The notes under the pieces: generated by a model
Seen by the model: only the letters and a program-made list of their open reading frames with translations
Database searches by the model: none
What the model was told of the DNA's origin: nothing
Assembly (NCBI RefSeq): GCF_011683915.1
Contig: NZ_JAAQPH010000018.1
Coordinates: 1 to 64,000, forward strand
Reading direction: 5' to 3'
Source: Pelagibius litoralis
GTDB taxonomy: Bacteria > Pseudomonadota > Alphaproteobacteria > Kiloniellales > Kiloniellaceae
Length of the DNA: 64,000 nucleotides
Shown here: positions 18,666 to 28,731 of the stretch, one piece after another
How positions within the stretch are numbered: the stretch's first letter is position 1
Layout of the letters: every line of letters begins with the position of its first letter
Position numbers and translations under genes: made by a program

Positions 18666-19577
18666 TCAGCCTGCCGCCGGGCTTTCCTCTTCATCGGCGA
18701 AGGCGGCGAACTCCTCGCGCAGCCAGGCCTCGAAGGCGCGCAGCTTGGCGCTCTTGGGGCGTTGGGCGGAGGTCACCAGCCAATAGGCGAAACCGGTCCT
18801 GTGGCGGCCGGGGAAGGGGGCGACGAGCTGGCGGCTTGCGATGGCGTAGTGGGCCAGCGTCGGCCAGGCGAGGAACACCCCTTGCCCGGCAATGGCGGCC
18901 TGCAGGCACAAGGCGGCGTCGGAGTAGACCGGGCCCTCGCTCAGGTGGAGGCCCTGATGGCCTTCGGGTGCCAGCCAGGCATCCCAGGTGAACATGGCCC
19001 CGTTGTCGCGAATGACGGGAATGCCGGCGAGGTCTTCCGGTTTTGTCAGTTTCTCGGCCAGGGCCGGGCTGCAGACCGGAAAGACCTTGTGGTCCAGCAG
19101 GTGCGCCGCGGTCACGCCGGGCCAACCGCCCTTGCCGATGCGCACGGCCACATCGACGTCGGAGTGGTCCAGGTCGGCCAGGTCGATCGAGGCTTCAATA
19201 CGCAGCTTCAGATCCGGTTCCCGCGCGGTGAAACGGTTCAGCCGCGGCACCAGCCATTTGGCCGCCAGGACCGGTGCAACAGAGACCGTGAGGCTGTTCT
19301 GTTCCGCCGCGCGGCTCAGCGCCGCCGCCGCCGCGAGATGGCGGAACCCTTCGTTCAGATGGGGCAGAACCTGATGGCCGAAAGCCGTCGGCTGCAGGCC
19401 CTTCGACGAGCGGACGAAGACCGCCTGGCCGAGCTGGGCTTCGGCCTTGAGAACCTGCTGGCTGACCGCGCCGAGGGAAACGCCGAGCTCCGCGGCGGCG
19501 GCGGTCAGGCTGCCCAGGCGCCCCGCGGCTTCCAGCGCCCGGAGCCCGTTCAGATGCAGGCGTGCCAGTTCATTCAT
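18666..19577 (-). CDS. LysR-family regulator, GcvA-like
   Basis: A 303-residue LysR regulator. The N-terminal winged helix (LNGLRALEAAGRLGSLTAAA, then GVSLGAVSQQVLKAE) is followed by a periplasmic-binding-protein-like effector domain from about residue 90 (SVAPVLAAKWLVPRLNRF), the pattern of the GcvA subgroup. The effector is unknown. It faces a 70-residue DUF1127-like gene across 71 AT-rich bases, an arrangement typical for LysR autoregulation and control of the divergent neighbour. Confidence 0.88.
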   Translation of the reverse strand: MNELARLHLNGLRALEAAGRLGSLTAAAAELGVSLGAVSQQVLKAEAQLGQAVFVRSSKGLQPTAFGHQVLPHLNEGFRHLAAAAALSRAAEQNSLTVSVAPVLAAKWLVPRLNRFTAREPDLKLRIEASIDLADLDHSDVDVAVRIGKGGWPGVTAAHLLDHKVFPVCSPALAEKLTKPEDLAGIPVIRDNGAMFTWDAWLAPEGHQGLHLSEGPVYSDAALCLQAAIAGQGVFLAWPTLAHYAIASRQLVAPFPGRHRTGFAYWLVTSAQRPKSAKLRAFEAWLREEFAAFADEEESPAAG

Positions 19578-19648
19578 ATAGTTTATCTATAGTCTGATCC
19601 CGAAAAACGCCAGTGTATTAGAGTCATAGGCCTTTCATATCTATAGCT
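19578..19648. promoter_or_regulatory. AT-rich divergent control region with repeated CTATAG
   Basis: CTATAG occurs at 19587-19592 and 19641-19646, one copy near each divergent start, within sequence of much lower G+C than the flanking genes. It is a plausible LysR operator; no consensus proves it. Confidence 0.35.
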
Positions 19649-19861
19649 ATGGTATGGCATTTGGATTTTATCTGGCAGCGCTGGCGCAATCCGTTATCCG
19701 GCTTGCTGCAGCGCTTTCGGGCGCCCGGGCTGGACGGCGAAGCCGCGGCGCGGCGGATCGCCTGGCGGCGCGACCCGCTCTCGCACCCGGCCTTGCAGGC
19801 GATGTCGCAGCGCGACCTCGGCGATCTGCCCTTCGACCCCCGGGTCGTCGCAGACGACTAA
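19649..19861 (+). CDS. Small DUF1127-like protein
   Basis: A 70-residue protein starting MVWHLDFIWQRWRN and ending with ALQAMSQRDLGDLPFDPR. The tail resembles the LxxMSxRxLxDL motif of DUF1127 (YjiS-like) proteins, which are short, basic and often RNA- or phosphate-related in other alphaproteobacteria; that function is not shown here. It is divergent from the GcvA-like LysR gene. No strong Shine-Dalgarno is visible, so the start is a best guess. Confidence 0.55.
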   Translation: MVWHLDFIWQRWRNPLSGLLQRFRAPGLDGEAAARRIAWRRDPLSHPALQAMSQRDLGDLPFDPRVVADD

Positions 19862-20059
19862 GGCCCCGCAGCGTCGATTCGGATTAGGCGGGCCGCCGGG
19901 GGTATCTACCGGCTGGAGTGCCTGACCAGGAGCGCCAAATCCTCTTTATTTGGCCGATAATCGGTTGAAATCCGGGGGACTTCGATATCCTGGCTTAATA
20001 ATTTCCTGAGGCTGTATCAGCCATAATCCCGGGGCGGAGACACCTGGGAAAGTGATGCT

Positions 20060-21244
20060 ATGGCGATGCAAGAGACGATGCTGGTGGCGCGCGCTTCTGC
20101 TGCGCCCGCAGAGATCAGGCAGGATGAAGGCCGTGGTTGCCTGTTCCATCCGATCGTCGATTTTCTCTGTCTCGGCGGCGGCTCTCTGATTCTTTTCGCC
20201 CTTCTGGCGGTCTGTCGCCCGCCGGTCAGCAGCTATCCCGTGGTGGCTGTTGTGATGCTGGCCCTGGCCAATATCATCAATCATCCTCACTTCGCCCACT
20301 CCTATCAGATCTTCTATCGGGGTTTCCGGGAGAAGGCCTTCGGCCAGCACTACGACCCGGTGTTGCGACTGCGCTATGTCTTTGCGGGCATCCTGGTGCC
20401 GCTGGCCTTGTTTGTCTATTTCCTGGGGGCTGTCCTGCTGCAGGATCTGCAGGGGCTCGGTTTCGCCGTAAATCTTATGCTCTTCCTCGTCGGCTGGCAT
20501 TACGTGAAACAGGGTTACGGCATGCTGGTCGTGTGTTCGGTCCTCAAACGCCAGTTCTTCAGCGAGGCAGAGAAGAAAGTGTTGTTGATCAACGCCTATG
20601 CTGTCTGGCTGGCGGATTGGATGGTCGCCAACTGGGCGGTTCGCGCGCATGACATATGGGGTTTGGCCTACTATACCTTTGAGTTGCCGGAGCAGCTTGT
20701 GATCCTGGCGATGGCGGTCGGTGTCGGCAGCACCGCCGCCATGCTGTGGATGCTGGCGCGCAAATGGTGGGGTGAGGGCCGGCGGCTGCCGATCAACGGG
20801 ACCATCGCCTATCTGACCACGCTCTATGCCTGGCTGTTGTTGAACGTCGATCCGCTGTTTCTGCTGGTGATCCCCGCCTGTCATTCCCTGCAGTATCTGG
20901 TCGTGGTTTGGCGCTATCAGCTGAATGCGGATCGCGATCGCGCAGAACGGGCAAAAACCGCAGGGGCGCCCGGCACGGAGAGAGCTTTTGGCTGGTTCGC
21001 AACGCGCCCTGCCTTGCGTTTCTCAGGTTTCCTGGCCGTTGGCATTGTGCTCGGATATCTCGGATTCTGGGGTCTTCCGGACCTTCTCAGTGCTGCCGTT
21101 GCGGTCGACGAAGCGGTATTCGGGCCGACGCTGTTTCTCTTCCTCTGTTGGCTTTTTATCAACATCCATCATTATTGCCTCGACAATGTGATGTGGCGCC
21201 GTGGAAACCCCGATACCGGCCGCTATCTCTTCGCGCATCGATGA
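20060..21244 (+). CDS. Histidine-rich multipass membrane protein of unknown function
   Basis: A 394-residue protein with about nine hydrophobic segments. Conserved-looking histidine motifs sit at membrane borders: NHPHFAHSY near residue 76, GWHYVKQGYG near 148, PACHSLQYLV near 275 and INIHHYCLDNVMWRR near 370. The set recalls membrane oxygenases or Brp/Blh-like proteins, and the HHYxxDxxxWR ending is a pattern I have seen in unnamed bacterial membrane proteins, but I cannot assign an activity. GGGAAAG lies about ten bases before the ATG. No co-directional neighbour is close enough for an operon. Confidence 0.7.
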   Translation: MAMQETMLVARASAAPAEIRQDEGRGCLFHPIVDFLCLGGGSLILFALLAVCRPPVSSYPVVAVVMLALANIINHPHFAHSYQIFYRGFREKAFGQHYDPVLRLRYVFAGILVPLALFVYFLGAVLLQDLQGLGFAVNLMLFLVGWHYVKQGYGMLVVCSVLKRQFFSEAEKKVLLINAYAVWLADWMVANWAVRAHDIWGLAYYTFELPEQLVILAMAVGVGSTAAMLWMLARKWWGEGRRLPINGTIAYLTTLYAWLLLNVDPLFLLVIPACHSLQYLVVVWRYQLNADRDRAERAKTAGAPGTERAFGWFATRPALRFSGFLAVGIVLGYLGFWGLPDLLSAAVAVDEAVFGPTLFLFLCWLFINIHHYCLDNVMWRRGNPDTGRYLFAHR

Positions 21245-21537
21245 CGTCATGGCGGTTTCGCTTTTCCGGCGGCTCTGAGTTCTGTCGCGTGGATTGATTG
21301 TTGCCGTTTGTCAGTTGCGAATTGCGGCGCGCGATGACCCTGGTGCCCCCGCCAGTGAACAAAGCTTCGTGCCCAAACAAATCCTTCGTTCACCTTTACC
21401 GGTATAATGGTTTAGCCTCTAGTCAGCTCGCTCAGAAGCCGTGGAGTATTTCGCGGCGGGTGGCGGACGGGGTTTCGCGACTTCAAGGCCAAAACGAAGA
21501 GTCTCATCACAGGGTTCCGCGGTAGGGGGAAATCGCT

Positions 21538-24500
21538 ATGGCAGGCAACAGCGCACAGGCGCGATCGCGACTGATCAGTCAGGTCTTGCAGGGGGTCCGC
21601 AAGCGCCTCAGTGCAGCCAAATCCAAGAATGCCGAAGGTTTTGTGCGTCAGTTCTTTGCCAACGTGCCGCCCAGCGATCTGCGCGGGGAAACCGCGGCGA
21701 ACCTGGCCGGCGGTGCGCTGGCGCTCTGGGACCGCCTCCAAACCCGGGTCCCCCGCAAGGCTTCGGTCAGGGGTTACAACCCGGATCTCAAGGCCGACGG
21801 CTGGGAAACCGCCCACAGTGTTATTGAGATCATCAACGACGATATGCCGTTCCTGGTCGATTCGGTCACCGCCGAGATCAATCGCCACGATGCCGAGGTG
21901 CATCTGGTGATTCACCCGATCATGACCCTGCGGCGGAACGAACAGGGCAAGCTGCTGAAGCTTATCGAGGCCAAGGCCAGCACCGTCCCCGGGGCGGTGG
22001 CACCGACCCGCGAGTCGGTCATGCAGATCCAGATCAGCGAACAGCCGGCGGACCGCCTTGCCAAGATCACCGCCGGGGTCAAAGCCGTGCTCAGCGACGT
22101 CAGGGCCTCGGTCGAAGACTGGCCGACGATGCGCGAACGCTGTGCGGAGGTGATTGCCGAGCTCGAGACCTCGCCGCCGATGCTGCCGGTGGGGGAGATC
22201 TCGGAGGGTCTGGAGTTCCTGAAGTGGATGAACGACGACCACTTCACGTTCCTGGGCTATCGCGACTTCAGCTTCCACGGCCGCGGCGGCAATGCCGTCA
22301 CCAAGATCAAAAAGCACAGCGGGCTGGGTGTTCTGCGCAGCAATGACGTGCGGGTCTTCGACGGCCTGCGTGACCTGGGCAAGCTGCCGCCGGAAGTGCG
22401 GGACTTCGTGCGCAAGCCCCAGCTGCTCCGCGTCACCAAGGGCAACCGGCGCAGCACGGTGCATCGCTCGGTCCATCTGGATACCGTGGCGGTCAAGACC
22501 TTCGACAAGAAGGGCGATGTCACCGGCGAGCGGCTGTTCGTCGGGCTTTTCACCTCGATCGCCTATTCGCGCTCACCCTCCTCCATTCCGTTGCTGCGCC
22601 AGAAGATCGACGCGGCGATGAAGCTCTCCGGCTTTGAGGAGCGCAGCCACGACGGCAAGGCCCTGACCCACATCCTGGAAACCTATCCGCGCGACGAGCT
22701 GTTTCAGATTCCCGTCGAGGAACTGAGCCAGATCGCCACCGGCGTGCTGCACCTGCAGGAACGCCAGCGCACCGCGCTTTTCGTGCGCCGCGACCCCTTC
22801 GAGCGCTTCGTCTCCTGCATGGTCTACGTGCCGCGCGACCGCTACGACACCAGCCTGCGCCGCAAGCTTCAAGACATTCTCTCCGATGCTTATGACGGCC
22901 ACTGCGCGGCCTTTTCGACCCAGATGAGCGACGAGGTGCTGGCCCGCCTGCACCTGATCATCAAGACCAAGCCCGGCAAGATCCCGCCGGTCAACATGAC
23001 CAAACTGGAGCAGGACCTGGTCCAGGCCTCGCGGTCGTGGAGCGACCTGCTGGAGGAGGCACTGGTCGCCGAGCTTGGCGAACAGCGGGGTCTGCGCCGG
23101 CGCGTGCGCTACGAGCGCGCCTTCCCGCCGAGCTATCAGCGTCATTTCGATTCGACGACGGCGGTCTTCGATATCGAGCGGATCGAAGAGGCCCTGAACT
23201 CCAACGACCTGGCGATGAACCTCTACCGGCCCGATGACGGCCCGGAGGAGCTGCTGCATTTCAAGATCTATATTCTCGACAACCCGGTGCCGCTGTCCGA
23301 CATCCTGCCGATGCTGGAGAACATGGGCTTGAGGGTCATCGGCGAAATTCCTTTCGACATCGAGATTCCGGACCGTAGGGAACCGATCTGGATGCACGAC
23401 TTCGACATGATCGCCGAGGGTGCGGCGGCCATCGATCTGGATGCGGTGCGCGATGCCTTCCACGATGCCTTCGCCCGGGTCTGGCACGGCGAGATGGAGA
23501 ACGACGGCTTCAACAAGCTCGTCCTCCATGCCGGCCTCACGGCGCGCGAAGTGATCATCCTGCGGGCTTACTGCAAATATCTGCGCCAGGCGCGGATACC
23601 CTTCAGCCAAGCCTATATGGAAGCGACGCTCGTGCGCAATCCGAAGCTGACGCGGTTGTTGGTGGATCTCTTCCTGGCACGTTTCGAGCCCTCCAATGCG
23701 AAGTCGGCGGAGCGGCAGAGCAAGAAGATCGTCACCAGGATTCAAGGCCTGCTCGATCAGGTTTCGAACCTGGACGAAGACCGGATCATCCGCCGCTATC
23801 TGAACCTTATCCTCTCCACCCTCAGGACCAACTTCTTCCAGCCGGCGGCCGGCGGCGGCGAGAAGATCTATTGTTCCTTCAAGTTCGATTCCCGGGCCAT
23901 TGAGGAACTGCCGCAGCCGCAGCCGCTGCGGGAGATCTTTGTCTACAGCCCCGCCGTCGAAGGGGTGCATCTGCGCTTCGGCATGGTTGCCCGCGGCGGC
24001 CTGCGCTGGTCCGACAGGCAGGAGGATTTCCGCACCGAGGTCCTGGGCCTGGTGAAGGCGCAGCAGGTGAAGAACACGGTCATCGTGCCGGTCGGCTCCA
24101 AGGGCGGTTTCGTGATGAAACAGCCACCGCCGCCCGACGCCGGGCGCGACGCTTTCCTGGCGGCCGGTATCGAATGCTACAAGACATTCATCCGCGGTCT
24201 GCTGGACATCACCGACAACCTGAAGAGCAATCGCGTGATACCGCCGAAGCAGGTCACCCGCTACGATGGGGACGACCCCTATCTGGTGGTGGCGGCGGAC
24301 AAGGGCACGGCGACCTTCTCCGACATCGCCAACGGCGTGTCCGCCGACTACGGCTTCTGGCTCGACGATGCTTTTGCGTCCGGCGGCTCGGCCGGCTACG
24401 ACCACAAGAAGATGGGCATCACCGCGCGCGGCGGCTGGGAATCGGTGAAGCGGCACTTCCGCGAACTCGGCAAGGATATCCAGAACGAGGACTTCACCTG

Positions 24501-26391
24501 TGTCGGCTGCGGCGACATGTCAGGCGACGTCTTCGGCAACGGCATGCTGCTGTCAAAGCACATCAAACTGGTCGGCGCTTTCAATCACATGCACATCTTC
24601 GTCGATCCCGATCCGGATGCGGCGCGCAGCTGGCAGGAACGCAAGCGCCTCTTCGATCTGCCGCGCTCCGGCTGGGCCGATTACAATGAGGAACTGATCT
24701 CCAAAGGCGGCGGCATCTTTGAGCGCAGCGCCAAGTCGATTGCTGTCTCGGCGGCGATGAAAAAACTCTTTGCTGTCTCCAAGGACAGCGTGACGCCCAA
24801 CGAGCTGATCAAGGCCATGCTGCTGGCGGATATGGAGCTGCTCTGGTTCGGGGGTATCGGCACCTATGTGAAGGCGGCGAGCGAGAGCGATCTCGACGTC
24901 GGCGACCGCGCCAACGATGCCATCCGCATCAACGGCAGCCGGGTCGGTGCCAAGGTGATCGGCGAGGGGGCGAACCTGGGTGTCACCCAGCTTGGCCGCA
25001 TCGAATACGGCATGGCCGGCGGGCGCAGCAACACCGACTTCATCGACAATTCGGCCGGCGTCGACTGTTCCGATCACGAGGTGAACATCAAGATCCTGCT
25101 CGGCGGGGTCGAAGCGGCCGGCAGCATGACCCGCAAGCAACGCGACCGCCTGCTGGAAAAGATGACCGATGAGGTCGGCGAGCAGTGCCTGCGCGACAAC
25201 TATCTGCAGAGCCAGGCGATCACCGTGACCCACGAACTGGGTGGGCATCTGCTCGACCGCTTCGCGCGCTTCATGCGGGCCCTGGAAAAAGACGGCCTGC
25301 TGGACCGCGACATCGAATTCCTGCCCGACGACGAGGCGGTGCTGGAACGGATGAAACGCGGCGAGGGCTTGACCCGGCCCGAGGTCGCGGTGCTGCTGTC
25401 CTATTCCAAACTGGTGCTCTATGACGAGCTTCTCGGCTCCAACCTGCCGGACGATCCCTACTTCGCCGACGATCTGACCGACTATTTCCCCAAGCCGCTG
25501 CGCGCGCCCTATGCCGAGGAGATCGCGCGCCACCGCCTGCAGCGCGAGATCGTCGTGACCGTGGTCAGCAACGACCTGGTCAATCGTGTCGGCATCAATT
25601 TCGTTCACGAGGTGCGCGAGAAGACCGGCATGGCACCGCAGGATGTGGTGCGTGCCTATCTGGTGACGCGCGAGATCTTCGGCATGCGCAAGCTGTGGGA
25701 ACAGATCGAGGCCTTGGACAACAAGGTGCCTGCTTTGCTGCAATCGCGCATGCTGGTCGAGACCGGCCGGTTGATCGAGCGGGAGACGGTCTGGTTCCTG
25801 CGCGAGGTCGGCCCGTCTTTGGACATCGCGACAGAGATTGCCAACTACGGCGCCGGCGTGGCCACCCTGGTGGAGCGCATCGAAAGCCTGCTCTCGCCGA
25901 CCGACCGCACCTATCTGGCGGAGCGCAGCCGGCAGCTGGTCGAACAGGGTGCCCCCAAGGCCCTGGCGCAGCGCATCGCCAGCCTGTCCTTCCTGGCCCC
26001 GGTCTGCGATATCGTGAGGATCGCGAGCTCTCTGAAGCGGCCGGTCGAGAAGGTGGCGGAGGCTTACTTCACCATCGGCGATCGCTTCGGCTTCGACTGG
26101 CTGCGCCGCTCCGCCGGCGGCCTGCCGACCGATACGGCCTGGGACAAGTTGGCGGTCACCGCGATCATCGACGATTTCTACGGCCACCAGAGCGAACTGA
26201 CCACCCGGGTACTGGGCGCCAACGGGAAAGCCGCGGCAACCGAAAAGGTCATCGCCAGCTGGTCGGCCAAGCGCGCGCCGCTGGTCAACCGCACCGAGCA
26301 GCTGCTGGAAGAGCTGAAGGCTTCCGCCGCGCCTGACTTCGCCATGCTGGCGGTGGCCAACCGGCAACTGAAGTCGATGGTCTCCGGCTGA
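21538..26391 (+). CDS. gdhZ: NAD-specific glutamate dehydrogenase (180-kDa class)
   Basis: A 1617-residue catabolic glutamate dehydrogenase converting glutamate to 2-oxoglutarate and ammonium with NAD. The roughly 700-residue N-terminal part holds ACT-like regulatory domains (VIEIINDDMPFLVDSV near residue 95). The catalytic core lies at about 780-1250, with FRTEVLGLVKAQQVKNTVI, PVGSKGGFV carrying the substrate lysine, YLVVAADKGTATFSDIAN and AGYDHKKMGITARGGW. A helical C-terminal domain follows. The length matches the large GDH class of alphaproteobacteria and Pseudomonas. GGGGGAAA precedes the ATG. Monocistronic by context. Confidence 0.97.
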   Translation: MAGNSAQARSRLISQVLQGVRKRLSAAKSKNAEGFVRQFFANVPPSDLRGETAANLAGGALALWDRLQTRVPRKASVRGYNPDLKADGWETAHSVIEIINDDMPFLVDSVTAEINRHDAEVHLVIHPIMTLRRNEQGKLLKLIEAKASTVPGAVAPTRESVMQIQISEQPADRLAKITAGVKAVLSDVRASVEDWPTMRERCAEVIAELETSPPMLPVGEISEGLEFLKWMNDDHFTFLGYRDFSFHGRGGNAVTKIKKHSGLGVLRSNDVRVFDGLRDLGKLPPEVRDFVRKPQLLRVTKGNRRSTVHRSVHLDTVAVKTFDKKGDVTGERLFVGLFTSIAYSRSPSSIPLLRQKIDAAMKLSGFEERSHDGKALTHILETYPRDELFQIPVEELSQIATGVLHLQERQRTALFVRRDPFERFVSCMVYVPRDRYDTSLRRKLQDILSDAYDGHCAAFSTQMSDEVLARLHLIIKTKPGKIPPVNMTKLEQDLVQASRSWSDLLEEALVAELGEQRGLRRRVRYERAFPPSYQRHFDSTTAVFDIERIEEALNSNDLAMNLYRPDDGPEELLHFKIYILDNPVPLSDILPMLENMGLRVIGEIPFDIEIPDRREPIWMHDFDMIAEGAAAIDLDAVRDAFHDAFARVWHGEMENDGFNKLVLHAGLTAREVIILRAYCKYLRQARIPFSQAYMEATLVRNPKLTRLLVDLFLARFEPSNAKSAERQSKKIVTRIQGLLDQVSNLDEDRIIRRYLNLILSTLRTNFFQPAAGGGEKIYCSFKFDSRAIEELPQPQPLREIFVYSPAVEGVHLRFGMVARGGLRWSDRQEDFRTEVLGLVKAQQVKNTVIVPVGSKGGFVMKQPPPPDAGRDAFLAAGIECYKTFIRGLLDITDNLKSNRVIPPKQVTRYDGDDPYLVVAADKGTATFSDIANGVSADYGFWLDDAFASGGSAGYDHKKMGITARGGWESVKRHFRELGKDIQNEDFTCVGCGDMSGDVFGNGMLLSKHIKLVGAFNHMHIFVDPDPDAARSWQERKRLFDLPRSGWADYNEELISKGGGIFERSAKSIAVSAAMKKLFAVSKDSVTPNELIKAMLLADMELLWFGGIGTYVKAASESDLDVGDRANDAIRINGSRVGAKVIGEGANLGVTQLGRIEYGMAGGRSNTDFIDNSAGVDCSDHEVNIKILLGGVEAAGSMTRKQRDRLLEKMTDEVGEQCLRDNYLQSQAITVTHELGGHLLDRFARFMRALEKDGLLDRDIEFLPDDEAVLERMKRGEGLTRPEVAVLLSYSKLVLYDELLGSNLPDDPYFADDLTDYFPKPLRAPYAEEIARHRLQREIVVTVVSNDLVNRVGINFVHEVREKTGMAPQDVVRAYLVTREIFGMRKLWEQIEALDNKVPALLQSRMLVETGRLIERETVWFLREVGPSLDIATEIANYGAGVATLVERIESLLSPTDRTYLAERSRQLVEQGAPKALAQRIASLSFLAPVCDIVRIASSLKRPVEKVAEAYFTIGDRFGFDWLRRSAGGLPTDTAWDKLAVTAIIDDFYGHQSELTTRVLGANGKAAATEKVIASWSAKRAPLVNRTEQLLEELKASAAPDFAMLAVANRQLKSMVSG

Positions 26392-26456
26392 ACTGTTTCG
26401 AGGGAAGCCGGCAAGCTTCTGGCAGGCCGCTGAAAAAATTGAGAGCTCGGCGCAGA

Positions 26457-26562
26457 CATGCTTCGAGACGGCGCTTCGCGCCTCCTCAGCATGGGGCTAC
26501 CGAATTGTAGTACAGGAAACCTCATCCTGAGGAAGCCCCGTTAGGGGCTGTCTCGAAGGATG
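26457..26562. repeat. Dispersed palindromes, copies C and D
   Basis: Copy C is at 26457-26496 (CATGCTTCGAGACG...CCTCAGCATGGGG) and copy D at 26520-26562, identical over its whole length to copy B at 15054-15096. The 23 bases between C and D correspond to the flanks of the nested element at 14898-15040, so this locus looks like the empty version. Confidence 0.8.
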
Positions 26563-26596
26563 ACCAGAGGCGCCATAGTCCTTCTTGAGCTGCTTG

Positions 26597-26911
26597 CTAG
26601 CCCAGCTTGACGGCGGTGCCGTTGGCGGAAACCATCAGCATCGAATCGCCGATCACCTCATAGTCCAGGTCGACGGCGACCACGGCGTCGGCGCCACGCG
26701 CCCGGGCTTCTTCCACCATGTCTTCCAGGGCGTGTTCCTTGGCGCCTTTCAGGGCTTTCTCGTAGCCGCCGGCGCGTCCGCCGACAACATCGCGCACTCT
26801 GGCGAAAACATCGCGAAAGATGTTGGCGCCGACGATGGCGTCGCCCGAGACGATACCCAGATACTCGACAACTTTTCTGCCCTCGATGGCGTCGGTGGTA
26901 ACGATCAGCAT
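26597..26911 (-). CDS. YbjQ-family protein (UPF0145)
   Basis: A 104-residue YbjQ/UPF0145 protein of the usual length. The family run [20 protein letters not shown] is at the N-terminus, and [20 protein letters not shown] is the central motif. The family forms a pentameric dodecin-like heavy-metal-binding fold in some structures; the cellular role is unknown. AAGGAG at ideal spacing selects the ATG at 26911. It is divergent from the MFS gene with about 100 bases between them. Confidence 0.9.
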   Translation of the reverse strand: MLIVTTDAIEGRKVVEYLGIVSGDAIVGANIFRDVFARVRDVVGGRAGGYEKALKGAKEHALEDMVEEARARGADAVVAVDLDYEVIGDSMLMVSANGTAVKLG

Positions 26912-27012
26912 TCCCCAGTAGCTCCTTGTCCAAGGCGTTGCAGCCGGCAGCCTACACGGCTTGAGCGGGCAGCGGAAAGCTGCTAGAGCGCTGTGAAGCA
27001 AGGAGGCTATCG

Positions 27013-28314
27013 ATGGCCAGCGATTCAGCAGAACCCGGCATCGGTGCCGTTCCTCCCTGGCGCGGACGCCGCGGCGCCGCGATTGCCTGGTGCTTTTACG
27101 ACTGGGCGAATTCCTCCTACCCCACGGTCATTGTTACCTTCGTCTTTGCCGCCTACTTCACCCGCGGCGTCGCCGAAACGCCGGAGCTCGGCACCGGTCA
27201 GTGGGGGATGGCACTCAGTATCTCCGGTCTGGTGCTGGCGCTGCTGGCGCCGATCCTCGGTGCCATCGCCGACCAGGGTGGCGGGCGCAAACCCTGGATC
27301 GGTTTTTTCACGCTGCTTTCCGTCGGCGCGGCCCTGGGCCTCTGGTGGATCGAGCCGGACCCACGCTTCATTCTGCCGGCCCTGCTGCTGGTGGCGCTCG
27401 GCAATGCCGCCTTTGAATTCGGCCATGTCTTCTACAACGCCATGCTGCCGGACATGGCGCCGCACAGCCACCTCGGCCGCCTGTCGGGTTGGGCCGGGGC
27501 CCTGGGCTACCTGGGCGGGCTGATTTGTCTCGGCCTCTGCCTGGTGCTCTTTGTGATGCCGGAGGTGCCGCTCTTCGGCCTGGACAAGGCCATGGCCGAA
27601 GAGGTGCGGATCACCGGGCCGTTTGTCGGCCTGTGGTTTGCCGTCTTTGCCGTGCCGCTGTTTCTTTTTGCGCGGGAAAAGCCGCGCCCTTTCAAGCCGG
27701 CCGGGGCGGTGCGGGCCGGTTTGGCAAGCCTCTGGCAGACCTTGCGGGCGCTGCCGCAGCACGGCCAGATCGGCCGCTTTCTGCTGGCCCGGATGTTCTA
27801 CACCGACGGCCTGAACACGCTCTTTGCTTTCGGCGGCATCTATGCCGCCGGCACCTTCGGGATGAGTTTCGAGGATATTCTGATCTTCGGCATCCTGCTG
27901 AATGTCACCGCCGGCCTCGGCGCCTTCGCCTTCGCCTGGTTGGACGACCTGGTGGGGGCAAAGACGACGATCCTGGTTTCGGTCGCCGCGCTGACGCTGC
28001 TGGGCGGCGCCATTCTGGTGATCGAAAGCCAGCTTTGGTTCTATCTGCTGGGCTGCGCCATCGGGGTCTTTATCGGCCCGGCGCAGACCGCCAGCCGCTC
28101 GTTCATGGCCCGCGTCGCGCCGGCGGAGCTGCGGGCCGAGTTCTTCGGTCTCTACGCCCTTTCGGGCAAGGCGACGGCTTTCCTGGGCCCCGCCCTGGTC
28201 GGCTGGGTGACGGTCATGGCCGACAGCCAGCGCGCCGGCATGGCAACCATCCTGGTCTTTTTCCTGCTCGGCCTCGTTCTGCTGTGGCCGATCCGCGATC
28301 CCCAGGCGCGCTGA
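27013..28314 (+). CDS. UMF1-type MFS transporter (Atg22-like)
   Basis: A 433-residue inner-membrane transporter with twelve predicted helices. [19 protein letters not shown] near residue 29 is the Atg22/UMF1 signature, and FARGRKPW-type loop residues appear as [11 protein letters not shown] near residue 96. Family members export small solutes, amino acids in yeast vacuoles; the bacterial substrate is unknown. AAGGAGG is seven bases before the ATG, an excellent ribosome site. Stand-alone gene. Confidence 0.9.
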   Translation: MASDSAEPGIGAVPPWRGRRGAAIAWCFYDWANSSYPTVIVTFVFAAYFTRGVAETPELGTGQWGMALSISGLVLALLAPILGAIADQGGGRKPWIGFFTLLSVGAALGLWWIEPDPRFILPALLLVALGNAAFEFGHVFYNAMLPDMAPHSHLGRLSGWAGALGYLGGLICLGLCLVLFVMPEVPLFGLDKAMAEEVRITGPFVGLWFAVFAVPLFLFAREKPRPFKPAGAVRAGLASLWQTLRALPQHGQIGRFLLARMFYTDGLNTLFAFGGIYAAGTFGMSFEDILIFGILLNVTAGLGAFAFAWLDDLVGAKTTILVSVAALTLLGGAILVIESQLWFYLLGCAIGVFIGPAQTASRSFMARVAPAELRAEFFGLYALSGKATAFLGPALVGWVTVMADSQRAGMATILVFFLLGLVLLWPIRDPQAR

Positions 28315-28353
28315 TTTGCGGACGCGCTGGCCGGCAATCTTTCCGGCGGGGTT

Positions 28354-28572
28354 TCAGTGGGTCTGATGCTTGCGGTAAAAGCCACTGCCGCGCTGCCGGG
28401 GCGACGCCTTCAAGAACGCAAAAGCCCTGGCGAATGCCGCCCGCAGTGCTTCGTGCTGCAGTCGTCGGCCGCGGGCGACGGCGCGTTCCACCTCTGCGGT
28501 GGAAACCTTGACCGGGAAGGCCAGTGGGTTCGGGTGTGAAGCGGCCGCCTGACGTGTCCGGCTTCGGGTCAT
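28354..28572 (-). CDS. Small basic protein divergent from a LysR gene
   Basis: A 72-residue, Arg/Ala-rich protein. An amphipathic helix is likely in VERAVARGRRLQHEALRAAF, followed by AFAFLKASPRQR. I do not recognise the family with certainty; it looks like the short RxxxAxxxxFARxxxxL proteins common in Rhodospirillales. A near-perfect ribosome site (GAGGAGA, eight bases before the ATG) supports it being real. It faces the LysR gene at 28732, the second LysR/small-protein divergent pair in the window. Confidence 0.55.
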   Translation of the reverse strand: MTRSRTRQAAASHPNPLAFPVKVSTAEVERAVARGRRLQHEALRAAFARAFAFLKASPRQRGSGFYRKHQTH

Positions 28573-28699
28573 GATCGTTTCTCCTCGCCACAGGGTGCTT
28601 TTTGGGGGGAGGCGCCTTTAAGCGAAGCGCCCTTATGCCTGTCGAGCCTGAAGGATAGATCTGTTCCAATTAATTGATAATTCTGTTTTTTGGCATATG

Positions 28700-28722
28700 A
28701 TTTGTGCCTGAAAATCACAAAT
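28700..28722. promoter_or_regulatory. Candidate LysR operator
   Basis: Perfect inverted repeat ATTTGTG-N9-CACAAAT, which contains the T-N11-A form typical of LysR sites. It lies ten bases before the LysR start in an AT-rich divergent spacer, so autorepression is plausible. Confidence 0.5.
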
Positions 28723-28731
28723 GAGGCGAAG

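Noticed and set aside
22573-24456. 627-residue open frame on the minus strand
   Set aside because: Antisense to the glutamate dehydrogenase core, no recognisable domain.
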